Source: Chrysogorgia sp. JL179-B06 | Lineage: Eukaryota > Cnidaria > Anthozoa > Scleralcyonacea > Chrysogorgiidae | NCBI GenBank assembly: GCA_035772405.1 | Contig: JAYKKM010000439.1 | Location: 5,681,001-5,745,000 of the forward strand | DNA: 64,000 bases | Reading direction: 5' to 3' | Part shown: positions 48,833 to 61,579 of the stretch, in pieces | Layout of the letters: each line of letters opens with the position of its first letter | How positions within the stretch are numbered: position 1 is the first letter of the stretch | Position numbers and translations under genes: made by a program | The notes under the pieces: model-generated | Told to the model about the DNA's origin: nothing | Seen by the model: only the letters and a program-made list of their open reading frames with translations | The model's database searches: none

Positions 48833-48833
48833 A
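48828..48833 (+). promoter_or_regulatory. Candidate polyadenylation signal overlapping stop codon
   Basis: AATAAA overlaps the TAA stop at 48830-48832. If used, the 3' UTR would be only a few tens of bases long. Another AATAAA occurs at about 49038. Confidence 0.4.
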
Positions 48834-50800
48834 ACAATATTGAACACTTATTTTTGACTCAAGTTACAGCTATTACTTTGTTTTATTACTTTGTTTCATT
48901 ACTTTTATTACTTTGTTTAAACTGTTACTTTGTTTTTGTTTGATTTCTAAATATGCGTGGATAAAGATCAGGTACATCTTCCATGTAGGAATTTGTAGTT
49001 AAGTGTTACTTCGTATTTGTATTATGAATTTGTTGATGAATAAAATAAATAGCGAGGCCCACTGGTTTCTCAGCTTTTTAGCTGTTATGTGCATGTTAGC
49101 CTCATATAATAATTATTATGTACTGATTAATAAACGAGCAGCAGTGTTTTATCAGATTTCAAACACGAGGGGTAGCCCGATTGTTTTAGATCTGATAAAA
49201 CACGTGCTGCGAGTCTTCAAAAACGACCCATCAAAAATCAAAGATAAAGTTTAATATGTAAATTAGGACGAATCTTTATCACATATAAAACTGCCTACGA
49301 CACCGTAGTGATTTCCTTTGTCTTTTCCTCACTAATTATGGAGTTTTTGAAGAGTTATTTAAATTTAGTACAATAGGGGAGGATCGGAAACCGTAAAAAT
49401 ATAATAATAAGATATTTAGAGCGAGAAAGGGTGAAAATGGCTTTTAAAATATAAAAGTTAAATTATAGAAATATAACAGAAATATTCGCAAAGGAATTGT
49501 CGAAAGATAATTTAAGAACGATCAACAACGCAATCACTATGCATGTATTTCGTTATTGCATTTCGAATTCAATTTGATCGAATATTGTTTTGCCACATGA
49601 TTGTTTCACACGATTCCTTTTCACTATAACGAAGGGCCTTAATTGGTTCGAAACATTGCTCCTGTTATACACGATTTCGGACGTTGATCAATCATTGTAT
49701 TTTTACTTGTAAAGCAATTTTACTTACTAAAAAATTGCCTGGTGTAATACTCTTATTTTACAATATAAATATATTAATTTTCTTCAGCTAAAATTGCCTT
49801 GCAAGCTAGTTGCACAAAAAAATGCTTCGTATAACATGGCTTTGACTCTGGAAATTACTGAGCCGGAAGAAGTGTAAGAGCTTAAATATAAGTTTCTCCT
49901 AATCTACCAAAGATTTTCTACCATTAATAAGTAATGAATTATCATATGAAAGCACCAAGAAGACTATTAACTTTTTAAAGTTTATATAATGTATTTATAA
50001 CATAACATTTCGAAAACCTGTTCGGTGATTGCCTAAAAGCCATGTTCAATTTAACAATTAGACAACGAGTCCGAGTTGTCTATGAGCGAATAGTCAACGA
50101 AGGCGAAACAAATTAGAAACAAATTAGTGGACTATTACAAATCATGCATTCTCCAAAAACTCATCTGAAACTTCCTCAAAACGAGAGATTTCTGCCATTG
50201 TTTCGAGCGCGTTTCGTCATCATGGTCTATCACGAATAGACAACGGTTGAGTAGCCAATCAGAATGCCGCCTTTGTGACAAAGCACACTATATTATACTC
50301 ACTATATACGCCGTCTGAAGGAGGATTATGTTTGTTTACATAAAGGAAGAAACACTACTTCAATGTTTTAATTATATTCTGCGGGCTATATTATAAAAAA
50401 TATAGAAAAAATCATTTTGTAATGTTCTATGTGATAGACAAAATATGAGCGGCCGATCTTTATCTGATATACAAACTCGAGCCGAAGGAGAGCGTTTGTA
50501 TCACAATGCGAATATTCTATATGTTTATCAAATGAATAACATAAATGTTCATATCTATATCTATCGTGAAGATACAAGCTGTTTTAGCTGAGGAAATCAA
50601 AGGAAACTTTTATGTAAATCAGGACAAATCTTTATCCGATTTTAAACCTCCATCATGCCACTGATTTCCTTTGTTTTTTCTTCATGAATTATTAACGATT
50701 TGATAAGTATAGTTAAAAACACAAACAGCAGTATTTTATCGGTGTTTTACGCGACAAAACACTGCTGCAAGTATTTTGAACGACTTCAAAAAGGACTACA
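48833..50800. other. Intergenic region with dispersed repeats
   Basis: Two related blocks occur: 49130-49350 and 50600-50790 share AATCTTTATC, TGATTTCCTTTG and inverted AGCAGTGTTTTATC / GATAAAACACNTGCTGC arms. No exon recognised. The ORF at 49003-49254 is made of this repeat. Confidence 0.5.
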
Positions 50801-50814
50801 TCTAAGTCAATAAC

Positions 50815-53800
50815 AAAGTGAAAAGGTGATCAACTGCCAAGATGTTTAGTAACGAAATACTGACGACTTTTCGGGCGGAGGCCTTCATCAGAGTAAGATG
50901 AGATGAAATAAAATAAATATAGGGCTTATATATATGCCAAAAGGGTGTCACATGCAAGTAGAAAGTAGCCAATCAAATGCACGGGAGATAAAAAAACTAA
51001 TAATTGATGAGATGCAAAAAGTTAAATCATATATGCTATTTTTACAGTCCATCAGCAAATAGACTGAGGGGGATGGAGAAATGACAGGTCCAATATTCAA
51101 GGGGATTAGGCGATAGCAAAGCGGTAAGAAACAAAAACTTGAAAAGGAATGAAAGCGCATGATAACAATAAAACAAAGTTCGTCGCAATAATAATAATAA
51201 CTAAAATAAAAACTAAAATTAAAAAAAACTTGTAGGAAATTAAATAAAAGAAAAAGGTTTGTTAAGACCATGAGGATGTATGGTGCCATATACGCTTCTC
51301 GCCGTTTGCGGTTATCGTTACCACCTGAGATGGGAAGGATGGCACAACTTTCATATCTGAAACCAATGGTCATGGAGCTGTTGAAATGACGTTTGTCATT
51401 TCTGAAATGACGTTTGTCATGCTGATGTTTGTCAACATCATTGTTCCTCACGGAACGAAGATGTTCATCAAACCTGTCCGATGTAGATTTTAGGGCATTT
51501 ACCGCAAGAAATTATGTTGGTGAACGTGCATAAAAAAGTATGCCGGATAGTGTGGTCGATTGGGGGTAGTAATAACTAACGGCCACAGGAAAATGTTCTC
51601 GCTCATGGTGCCGAGGTATTTTGTTTAAGGGCATTATGTACTAAGGAATACGAATGTTTTTATTACGGCGAAAAGATACCAAAGGGTTATCGGTGAAATG
51701 GCTGACGTCTCAGGATCATTTTGTAAAATGTGAAAATTCCAATTGATATTTTTAACATTAAAAGATGAAATGTTAGAACTAGAGAAATTTTGTTGTTTGA
51801 AACTTGTTCCAAAGGTGGTTCAAGGGTGTCTAAACGGGGGACGAGAAAAGCTTTCTGAACGGCGAGGACTAGAAGGTTGTTAGGGTAACCACGTTGAACA
51901 AAAAAAGATCGCATTTCGATTGCTTTGGCTTGAAAATCTTGGTCGTCGCTATACATAAGAGGAGAAGACGCAACTGATCGAGAGCAAATGATGGATTGCC
52001 TAGTGTGGTTGGGATGAGAGGAAGAAAATAGAAGATAACTATGTCAGTCAGTAGGCTTGAGTCAGTAGGCTTGAGTGAATCACCATTTATCGAAATTAAA
52101 ATATCAAGGAACGACACTGCAGGTCTCGCTGATTTTCCACGTGAACTTCAGAGCAGGATGAAAATGATCAACAAAGTTGTTGAACTGCTCTAAAAGGACA
52201 CGTGAGCGTGACGGTGTTAAACAGTGATCGATAAATCTACCGAAGAAATCAGGCAAGCGACCCGTTCAAAGATCTGTTTTTCAACATAACCAACAGCTTG
52301 GAATAATTTTGGTTCCCATGGCAACACCACTTATTTGTTGATAATGTTCACCATCAAACGAAAAATTGTTAATGGTAAAGTGCATTTCGATTAAGCCAAT
52401 ATAGTCGCGCGGATGACCTTTCTATTGTACAAATTGAATGGTTTTTTACTTGGTTGCACACGAGCACTCTTAAAACTAAAGGGAAACGTTGTTCGCGCGA
52501 CTATATTCTCTTAATCGAAATCCAGCTTAAGCCTGATCAATGTGTCCTTGTTAAGAAACTTATTTTTGAAACTAAAATGAATTATTATTCCAACCTTATT
52601 ACTGATGCTGGTGCTGACAACAACGCTCTTTTTCGTTCTATTCATCGTCTTCTTCACAGAAAGCCTGAGAAACGTCTCCCATCGTGTTCGTCTACTACAG
52701 ACCTGGCCAATGACTTTGTCAACTTTTTCAAACACAAAATCACCACAATTAGAAGTCAATTCCTTGACTGTTCTACTTCTTCAAATTATTTTTACTTATT
52801 AGATACCCCGTTACTGAACTCTGAACTTACCACTCTATCTGAGACGTCAAATAGAAGAACTATCAGATATTACAAGAAAAGTGATATCCAAATCATGCTG
52901 CCTAGATCCACTTCCCGCTAGTCTCCTTCCAAATCTGTTCAATACACTTCTACCTACTATCTGCAAAATCGTCAACTTGTCCCTCGAAAGTGGTTTTGTA
53001 CCTACTTCATTAAAATCAGCTGTTCTGACTCCGTTACTTAAAAAACGTTCTCTTGGCCATGAAGTTTTTGGTAATTTCAGGCCGATTTCCAACCTGAAAG
53101 TTATCTCTAAAATTATCGAAAAAGTTGTGGCTGCCCGACTAAATAGTTATCTTGAAATCAACAACCTACATAAACATTTCCAGTCTGCTTACAAAACATT
53201 TCATAGCTGTGAGACTGCTCTTGTCCGTGTCCAAAATGACATACTACGTGCCATCGACGACCGATGCTGTGTGGTTCTTCTTCTCCTTGATTTTCTGCTG
53301 CATTTGACACTGTAGATCATGATATTCTACTTGAACTTCTAAAATCCAAATTTGGTATCCGTGGTAATGCACTTAAGTGGTTCAGGTCTTACCTTCCTAA
53401 CCGAACACAGTTTGTTTCTATTGATGGTAAAATATCTGAAATTTTTTATTTAAAATGTGGTGTTCCTCAAGGATTTGTTCTTGGACCAATCCTATTTCTG
53501 TTGTATACCTCACCAATTGGTGCAGACATCTTACGACGCCATAACATGCTGTTTCATTTATATGCCGACGACACTCAACTCTACGTATATCCTTCTCTTG
53601 CAATGATGATCTTTACCTCAAACGCACTATGATGAATTGAGAATTGTTTATCAGATATTAACAATTGGATGATTTTGAACAAACTAAACTTAAATAAGGA
53701 AAAAACTGAATTACTCTACTTCTATGCCAAGCATAGCCCCCAAAATACCTTTACTCTACTCCGATTTGGACCAGACCTCATTCAACCATCTAATTCCGCA

Positions 53801-54892
53801 AGAACTATTGGCGCTATTTTTTATAACGCTATGTCAATGTATGCCCATGCATGTAAACTCTGACTGTTTGTAAAACTGCCTTCTACCATCTTCGTAATAT
53901 CGCTCGCATAAGAAAATTCCTATCTGTAAAGACCACCAAAACGTTAATCCATGCATTCGTCACATCCAAAATCGATCACAGCAATTCTCTCCTATACGGC
54001 CTTCCAAAAAATCTTATAAAAAAAATCCAATATGTACAAAATGCTGCTGCCCGTCTTATCACTTTTTACTGCAAACGTGAGCACACCACTCCTATCATTA
54101 TGGATCTTCATTGGCTACCAGTTGCAGAACGTATCAAGTTTAAAATCCTCATTCTTACATTCAAATCTCTTAATGGCCAAGCTCCTAACTGTCTATATCT
54201 CCGACCTGATTACACGCTACATCACACGAAAAACTCTCCGCTCTTCATCCGAAATGCTTCTCGACCGTGTCAATTTTAATCTACTCTCTTATTGCCATCG
54301 ATCCTTCTCCATTGCCGCTTCTGAACTCTGGAACACTTTACCTATAGAAGAATCAGATCTTCCCCAAGTCTTTTTATTTTTAAATCCAAAATCAAACACG
54401 TTAATTAAGGTCTTTAATTAGTTTTTATAGGCGCTATATAAATAAATATTATTATTATTATTACTAGTTCTGCTGAACGGAGTAGCTTATCAAAGAAAAA
54501 CGTCAGAGCTTCAAGGTCATCACGATTGGGAATGATTCCATGGTGAAAATAAATTTATCGGAACTACTGAAACGTATAACTGGTCGAAAATTTGCAAGGC
54601 ATGTTTAGTATATTTGATATAAGAAGGCAGCTTCTTAACCAAAGGAGACATAACGTTGTCTGGAAAACTGGAAATGAGCTCGGTGGGACAACTACAAGCG
54701 GAAACAATCGGCATGTCAGGATTGTTGGGTTTATGAATTTTAAGTAGGAAATATATGACAAGCGTTCTGGGGGTTGTTAATATAAGATTAGATGCAGAGG
54801 CAGGCAATTCGCCGGTTTAGATCAAATTATTGATGGTAGTTTTGACGTATTTTTGGTGAGATTGAGTGGGATCGGAATTAAATTTGGGCGGT
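50815..54892 (-). mobile_element. Penelope-like element, split by a LINE
   Basis: 5' part at 54892-54466: ELPASASNLILTTPRT, LLKIHKPNNPDMPIVSACSC, LVKKLPSYIKYTKHALQIFD and GIIPNRDDLEAL. It is interrupted by the plus-strand LINE at 52445-54465. The 3' part at 52440-51687 has [47 protein letters not shown] and MRSFFVQRGYPNNLLVLAVQ. Decayed sequence continues to a 3' end with TTTTCGGGCGGAGGCCTTCA near 50870-50892. Several frame changes are present, and the second catalytic aspartate of the RT box appears lost (IDH). Confidence 0.85.
52445..54465 (+). mobile_element. CR1/L2-like LINE nested in the Penelope-like element
   Basis: Plus-strand frames: FETKMNYYSNLITDAGADNN (52454-52921), RT with [20 protein letters not shown] (52881-53315), [14 protein letters not shown] and [10 protein letters not shown] (about 53455-53590), then the thumb and C-terminal domain (to 54420). 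The 3' end GCGCTATATAAATAAATATTATT at 54432-54465 is the usual CR1/L2 tail. 5'-truncated, several frameshifts. Confidence 0.88.
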
Positions 54893-55505
54893 ATGGGAAT
54901 TTTAATATCGGTATTCGATATTCGAAAAATATCGCGGTATACCGGTATACCGTTACAATATTTTAGCAAATGTGTGATAGATCACACATTTGCTAAAAAA
55001 ATTACAGTAAGTTTTTACAGTCACACTACAGTAAGTACAGTTGCCACCCAATAACCCAAGTTAAGTTCGAGTTATTGGGAGTTTGTTTCGTTAATTGATA
55101 TAAAATTATATGGATAAATCAGTGTTTTACTTTTATTACATATTTCAACTCTATATTCAAAAGCCTGGTCTTCATATGTGATCACTACGATGAGTACGAT
55201 CGCCACGATTGCTCAAAAGTCAAAAAATGAACTCAGCTATCGCAGCGATCAAAGGGAAACCACAATCGCAATTGTCGCGATCTGCGAGACAGAACATTAT
55301 CCATCTTAGCGATCGTTTAAAAGTTAAAATCCAATCTATATAATATTATTTCGCTCACATACACACATTGTGTTTGTTTCTCATTTGTGAACTTTTCTTG
55401 CAGTTTAAATAAAAAGATAAACTGATGTTATAGTTATGATACCGGTTTGGTATCAACTAAATATCGTGAATAACTAAATATACCGGTATACCGCACAACT
55501 TTAAT
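54893..55505. mobile_element. Candidate non-autonomous hAT-like element with ACCGGTATACCG ends
   Basis: TATACCGGTATACCG lies near both ends (about 54937 and 55485), together with ATATCGCGG / ATATCGTG variants. A palindrome TAGCAAATGTGTGAT/ATCACACATTTGCTA stands at 54963-54995. No transposase. The boundaries are approximate. Confidence 0.45.
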
Positions 55506-55575
55506 CGGAATTCAACTTAGTATAAAAATTGGTGTAATTGAGTTGGTGAAGAGCCTCTTGTCGATCTGTCTCGTA

Positions 55576-55597
55576 CCTTGTACGCGCGCGTACAAGG
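55576..55597. repeat. Perfect 22-bp GC-centred palindrome
   Basis: CCTTGTACGCG followed by its exact complement, giving a CGCGCG centre. It stands alone between repeats; possibly the edge of an insertion. Confidence 0.85.
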
Positions 55598-55654
55598 ATT
55601 GAGACACCTGGGTCCAGACAACAACAGCGCCACCTTTAAACGCAGGTTTTATGA

Positions 55655-56800
55655 CAGGTAAGGTAAGGTAGGTAGGTAAGGTAAACTTTATTTAAAATCA
55701 CACGCTAGCCCCGTCAACTAAAAGCTGGTTTCCACAATGGGCGTGTGGATTACATTATTTGTTCACATATATATATATATTTACTTATTAAAAAATGAAT
55801 TATTTACTAATTAAAAACAGAAGCTATAGTTCTACATATATACAAATCGATAATAATATATTAAATTAAAAGGTCTGTATAGTATTAAAAATTGTGAGCG
55901 TCGATTCCATTTTTGAATATTGGTAATGAATTTGATTCACGCATATCTGCGTGTAGAGAATTCCACAGTTTAGCACCATCATAACAAAACCTTTTCTTAA
56001 GATTTTCAGTTCTAATCTGTGATGTTTCTTTTACATATAAAAAGATCAGCAAGGGAACTCGGACCCAAATTATTTAGAACTTTATACATTTTGTTTTGCT
56101 TTTGATTTGGCTCGTTGAATTTCAAGAGTTTCCCACCCTATAAGGCGTTTATCGCTTCTATACCAGGAGTTTCATTACTTATATTCATGACTACTCGTGC
56201 AACTCTATTCTGAAGTTTTTGCAATCTATTTAAAAGACCCGCACCAAGGGTATCCCATACCTCATTACAGTAGTTAAAGTGAGGTCGAATTAAAGCATTA
56301 TAGATAGAGATCAAAGTTTCCCTATCAACGAAATAACGGATTCGTGGTATAGCTCCTATTCCTGAAGTAACTTTTAGCTACATTCTCAATATGTTTGTTC
56401 CAAAATAAATTCTCATTAATTTCAACCCCAAGGACTCTGCTATAGCAAACTTGTTTGATATTGTCTTGGTCGATTTTGACAGATGGTTGAGTAACAAGGC
56501 TATTTAATTTATAATATGAACCAATCAGAAGAAATTCTGTTTTAATTTATTAGCCAAAAGCCATTCTTTTAATTTACACACATAAGATCACCATTCATGG
56601 CCGACTCGGGACTTCTATAGTTTTACCAGCTGCAGTAAGATTAGTATCATCGGCAAATAACCGAGGAGTAACTTGTTTAAGACATTCCGGCAAATCATTT
56701 ATATATAAGAGGAAGAAGGGCGAGCCAAGAATGGAGCCCTGTGGAATACCGCATGTAACACGTCTCTCAGAAGACGTGGAAGTGTGTTATTCCCTATAGG
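55655..56800 (-). mobile_element. Non-LTR retrotransposon RT fragment
   Basis: The minus strand reads [72 protein letters not shown] and onward, with stops. The 3' end (55655-55685) is a GGTAAGGTAGGTA simple repeat. It is cut at its 5' end by the gypsy element near 56800. Confidence 0.75.
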
Positions 56801-59320
56801 CTGCTCGTGGGCCGGTTCGCAGCAGGTTGTTGTTTCTGCGACTCCTCCGCCGTACTTTGTTTACACAGATGATGAGGTCTGCAATGGAAATAGCGCAGTT
56901 GATCCTGTTTGAGGATCAACCTCTTCCTGAAGTGATCAGCTTTCTTAACGCGGAATGTATTCCCTCTCTTGTCCACTACCGTCTCGTTGGGATATAATGC
57001 AACCAAATCAGATGTCTGATGCGTCGGTACTTAGTTCGAAGGTCTTGGTCATATCTGGAAATGCTAACACGGGGGTGTTAGTGAGGCTTTCAGCTTACAG
57101 AACGCTTCCTCGCGTTCAGCAGTCCATTCAAACTTTGCTGTTCCTGTCATCTCGTTCAGTGGCTTAGGGATAAGCTGAATTTGTGGCATAAACTCCATGC
57201 AATAATTGCACAAACCTAGAAAGGTTGCGGCCAATTATATACTGCTTCCACCTTCTCCGGGTCTGGTAAGATTCCATCGACCAAGACCAAGTGTCCCAGA
57301 AAACGCAATGTTTTCTTACACAGGCTGACCTTTGTACTCTTGATCGTTATTCCCGTATTCCTCAGCCGTGAAAACACCTCTTCCAGGAGTCTTAAATGGT
57401 CATTGAAACCGTTCTCTCCAATAATGATGTCATCTAGATAGATTGCTATGCCATTCCCAGTTAAGCCCCGCATAACGTCCGCCATAAAGCGAGAGAACAC
57501 AGCTGGCGCGTTTTACACTCCAAACGGCATGACAACCAACACCCAATGCCCCGATTCTGTGGTGAATGCTGTCTTGTGTGTGTCTCTGGGATCGATCTAG
57601 ATTTGCCAATAACCGCTGTGGAGATCCAGGGTGGTAAACATGGCTGACCCTCCTAATGAATCGAGACACTCCCTGATGTACACGATCTGTTTTCCTCACT
57701 TCCGTTGAATCATTTGCAAATACGTCGCAATAGTCACTCAGAAGCTTGTGACTACGTCCTTCTGTTTTGATGAGAGGCAACTATTTGACAAATCAACGTT
57801 CGCAGGCGGTTTCAACCCAGACAGTTTGGGTCCCACGGATTCTTCCTCATCTTGCACCTGAATTGATGAAAGCTGACCAATGGAAGTACCACAATAAAGT
57901 TTTATTGGGGACTCACTGTTGTTCATCATCAAAATGGGAATTTCATTTCTTAAATCCCGTACGACGACTGCTGAACGCAGCAAAACGTTTTGTAGGTTGT
58001 CTTGGGGCTCCTAACAGTCTTTCTTCCAAGGGAATTACATTCCCACCAAGCTGCAAGGTTTGAGTTTTCCAGTCAACTACCATATTGTCATAGGCATGCA
58101 ATATGTCAAGACCAAGTATAGCAGGTGAGTTCAATTTGTCCACTACCAATTAATACTCTAACAGAGGGTCGGGTCACATGATCAATTTTAATGGCTACCA
58201 CGATCTCCCCACAAAACTGTAACTGTGTAGAGTTGGCCGCTGTTGGGCACGAGGTGGGTGGTAATAAAGCAAGATTTCTTATTCCTGGCAATTGGGCACT
58301 CGTTACATTGGCCCAGTGTCAATAAGCCAAGTACAAGGTGCATTTCCTACCTTTCCACTAACATGCAATGTCCGTTTTATTTTCACAAAAGGGGTTATGT
58401 GCATAGTTTGTGATGTTGATGGTCGCCCTTTAGCATCAACATCAACTAGTTTAAAGGAGTGGATGGGCACTGCCGTGCGAGGTGTCCTCAGTCTCCCCCC
58501 CCCCCCGCATGTATATAGCACTGGATGTCGCGAGCACCTCCATCTCGTTGACTTTGAGTAGGTGCATTTGAGGGGCAATCCTTAGCAACATGCCCTGGCT
58601 TCTTGTACCTGTAGCATTCGATTGTGCGCTGACCACGGCCATATCCACGAGGCCAGGACTCCAACCATGACGACATGTTGACTGGTACTGGGGGGTAGGT
58701 CTCCACACCTACATGCTCTGAAGCAGTCACTTATTAACAGCCACTGCAAGTGAGAAGACAACTTCCTTTAATTCCTTTAGTTCACTTTGTAGTTCCTGTA
58801 AGGGCTCCTTATTTCCTACAATGTCGGCTTACACAGGACCTCTTGTAACTTGACCTTTTGTGCGATGTCGTGATTAATCCCCCGTATGAACTGGCGTTTT
58901 AATAGCTTCAATTGATTGGCTGTTAAGTTCAGTATATCATGGCTGTATGGCAAAGGACTCACGATATAGGCGTTCAATGTGCTTAGAATAAACTAAGTAC
59001 GATCACCGTCTTTCTTGAGGCTTCGAAGAAAGAGCTCCTCGCTAGTATATATATCTGGGATGGTTGAAACTCTTTAAGTAAGATGTATTTAATTTTCTTC
59101 CAGCTGGTTCGGTCTGCGGTAGGTAGACAAGGCCAACATGACATCTAATTTATCACTAGGAGATTTAGAGCTGCTTTACCAGTTGTTTTCTTGTCATCCC
59201 ATTGTTGTGAAGCTGCGTACAATTCGACCCTTAAGATCCAACGACTAATTTTTTCTCCTTCCCCAACGTAAACGATCTCGAAGTCCATCTGCCATGCTAA
59301 CAGGTTCGTTCGCTGCCACC
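56790..59320 (-). mobile_element. Ty3/gypsy LTR retrotransposon, gag to RT/RNase H, decayed
   Basis: Minus strand from the right: TGGTGGCAGCGAACG primer-binding-site-like sequence near 59306-59321; gag; CCHC knuckle CYRYKKPGHVAKDC (about 58600-58640); protease LIDTG (about 58310) and a second protease-type segment VDKLNSPAILGLDIL (58149-58106); RT with YLDDIIIGENGFNDHL and FLGHLVL.DGILPDPEKVEA (57216-57500); RNase H connection WTAEREEAFCKLKASL; then a deletion into a C-terminal stretch ALYPNETVVDKRGNTF at 57006. The integrase is missing. Many frameshifts. Confidence 0.85.
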
Positions 59321-59321
59321 A

Positions 59322-59520
59322 TTGTAAAGTATAACTTTATTTATCGTATAAGTACATTTTCTTTTCTTAACTATCAACTTAATCTTCGTCTCTTGTACGA
59401 CCAGAATACGTATCCCTTGCGCCCGCCTAACCGCTGAACAGTGGTCCGCTGACCACCAGAACAGCGTTGCAACTTGTTTTCTGCGCGGAGGCTGCAATTT
59501 ATCAATGTCATGGCGGCATT
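59322..59520 (-). repeat. Probable 5' LTR part of the Ty3/gypsy element
   Basis: TGTAAAGTATAAC at 59322 is the complement of an LTR end (...TTTACA) directly before the primer site. The outer edge could not be placed, and no second LTR copy was found. Confidence 0.4.
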
Positions 59521-59529
59521 GTCTTACGA

Positions 59530-60178
59530 AAAGATCAAGAGAGAAAAAATCGACTTCGGGTGGAGACCAAGACGATTTCTTGGGGTTAAGTTCTTCAAAA
59601 ATATCCTTATTGTTATTAAAAGTCGGCTTATCATGAAAAAGGCTTCGAAAAATTCGGTATCCTCTTAACTGAAAATAGATCGATGGGCCGGGAACAAACT
59701 ATTTCGTTGTGGTTTGCCACGGCGCAAACTCCGCATGATTTTCGGTTTTCTGAAAAAAAAGAGCCGTTTCTATTTCAGACCTCCTCCATTTAAAAAAAGA
59801 ACTTATTTCTTCTCCGTCAAACAGCGTTGTGCATTGCATAACATTGGTTAAAATTAGAAACCACGAGGTATTCGTGGCAACAACAAAAAGTGCATGTGAA
59901 ATGTATTACACTTTTCTCATCAGCATACATGTGTATAAATTAAAAATGATCTACCATTTTGTTCATTTTATTTAGTCCATGTGAGGTCGAAGTCGTCATA
60001 AGACATTATTGGTTTGCAAAGTTTCAAAAATCTGAATATCTCTTAAACAATATGTGATATTGATTGACCGATAAGGCCATCCTTCCTCTTACGTTGTGAA
60101 AGCATTCTTAAATAATATTTGGGATCATTGCAAATAAATTTAACTACTAGATATTTTAACTCATAATAATATCAGGTT
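59530..60178. other. Intergenic, no recognised feature
   Basis: AT-rich, no ORF with motif. The ORF at 59474-59668 overlaps LTR-like sequence and is not supported. Confidence 0.4.
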
Positions 60179-60715
60179 ACAAGTGTGGCTCATATAAAAG
60201 ATCGTAATGACTTTAGTTTATTTCCAAAGTTTCAGGATTCCTATCAGTTTAGTTAATATATGGCTAGTTGAAGTTGCAGTTTGTCCAATTTCGACGCCAT
60301 ATTTGTTCCTCAAATATGACGTTACTGAGTGATTCTATCTCGTATTATGCCTAAGAAGCTCCTCTACTTTACTGCATGAGGAATTAAATAGTTTATTTCG
60401 ACTAATTATCGTCGAAAGAGCATTCACAACAGCTATCACTATGTGATCACCATCAAAACAGCTCCACTGCCGATAAAGAATCACTCAATGACGTCATATT
60501 TTCCAAACCAATATGACGTCAAAATCCTCAAATTTTCAATTTCAACTAGCCAGATCTACTTAACTAAATTGATACGAATGCTGAAACTGTGGCCTACCTG
60601 GAAATTAGCTTCTTTTTAGCTAAGTGTAGTGACCACGTTAAATAAAGTTATTATTATTATATAACTTTGGAAATAAACTAAAGTCAGTAATATCTTTCAT
60701 ATGAACTACATTTGT
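60179..60715. mobile_element. Fold-back MITE
   Basis: Outer arms ACAAGTGTGGCTCATATAAA...CTTTAGTTTATTTCCAAAG and complement at 60663-60715; inner matches include AGAATCACTCA/TGAGTGATTCT and TTCAACTAGCCA. The interior has no ORF. Confidence 0.7.
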
Positions 60716-60954
60716 ATTTTAGCAGCAGTATCCTTTAAACAAACCTTTTTATGTAATGCTATATAGTTACTATATAGAAACAGCATTAGATAGTGTACGC
60801 TTGTGGTTTACAAAGGAAAATATATTTCAAAGAGAATGAGATAATCTATTGAAATCCGTAAAAATTCCACGATTTTCCAAGAAGGTCAGCCACTTAATAG
60901 ACCCTTCTCACATATTAACCCCTGTGGAGGGTAAATACTTATAATAAAAAAATC

Positions 60955-61005
60955 GCCTTGAATTATTATTCCATCTGTTTGAATTATTATTCCATCTGTT
61001 TGCTA
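60955..61005. repeat. Tandem duplication of a 21-bp unit
   Basis: GAATTATTATTCCATCTGTTT occurs twice head to tail near 60960-61001. Confidence 0.9.
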
Positions 61006-61403
61006 CAATATGCTTTGACATCATATAAAAACCCTCTATAACACGTGGTCAGCTCTTTTCGGAAAATAAATGTGACGCCTTTTAATTAGAACCAATAAAG
61101 ATGACGTCATTGCATCTTGTATTCTTGCGTTGATGTTGTTTGTACCGTTAATTGTCGTTTATATGACGCGAGCCAACACGCAATTGATATTATGCTCTGA
61201 TGCAAGTTGAAATATGTGCAACAAATAATTCACACTAAACGATTTTCATTACCATTTAAACTTTCAAATATTTAGGTATAACACTATTTTGGTATTTTTT
61301 TAGAATTTACTACATGTAGAACTGTTGTTAAAACTATTTTTCTTTTAGTATTTTTCAATCTCGCTTGCGAAATACACGGCTGCTTTTCGCAAGCTACTAC
61401 CAA

Positions 61404-61579
61404 TCAAGCATTTGATTTTTTGCAAATTGCTATTCCGTTTTCTTCCACACAGACACTTCCAGAAAAACATGTTAAGGCGGCACAGGTAGTTGGTCCTGGC
61501 GTTGAACAAACCGCTTTTCCCTTGACTATTTGACACGTCGAACCAAAACCACAGAGGATTGCGGCGCAGGATGAGATTC
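61404..61579 (-). CDS. Cysteine-rich protein, terminal exon
   Basis: The acceptor TTTTGTTTAG precedes 61579. It encodes two 30-residue repeats (CAAILCGFGSTCQIVKGKAV; CAALTCFSGSVCVEENGIAI) and ends CKKSNA-stop. Confidence 0.8.

Noticed and set aside
49003..49254. 83-aa ORF downstream of the receptor gene
   Set aside because: Its sequence recurs in altered form near 50690-50780, so it is a repeat.
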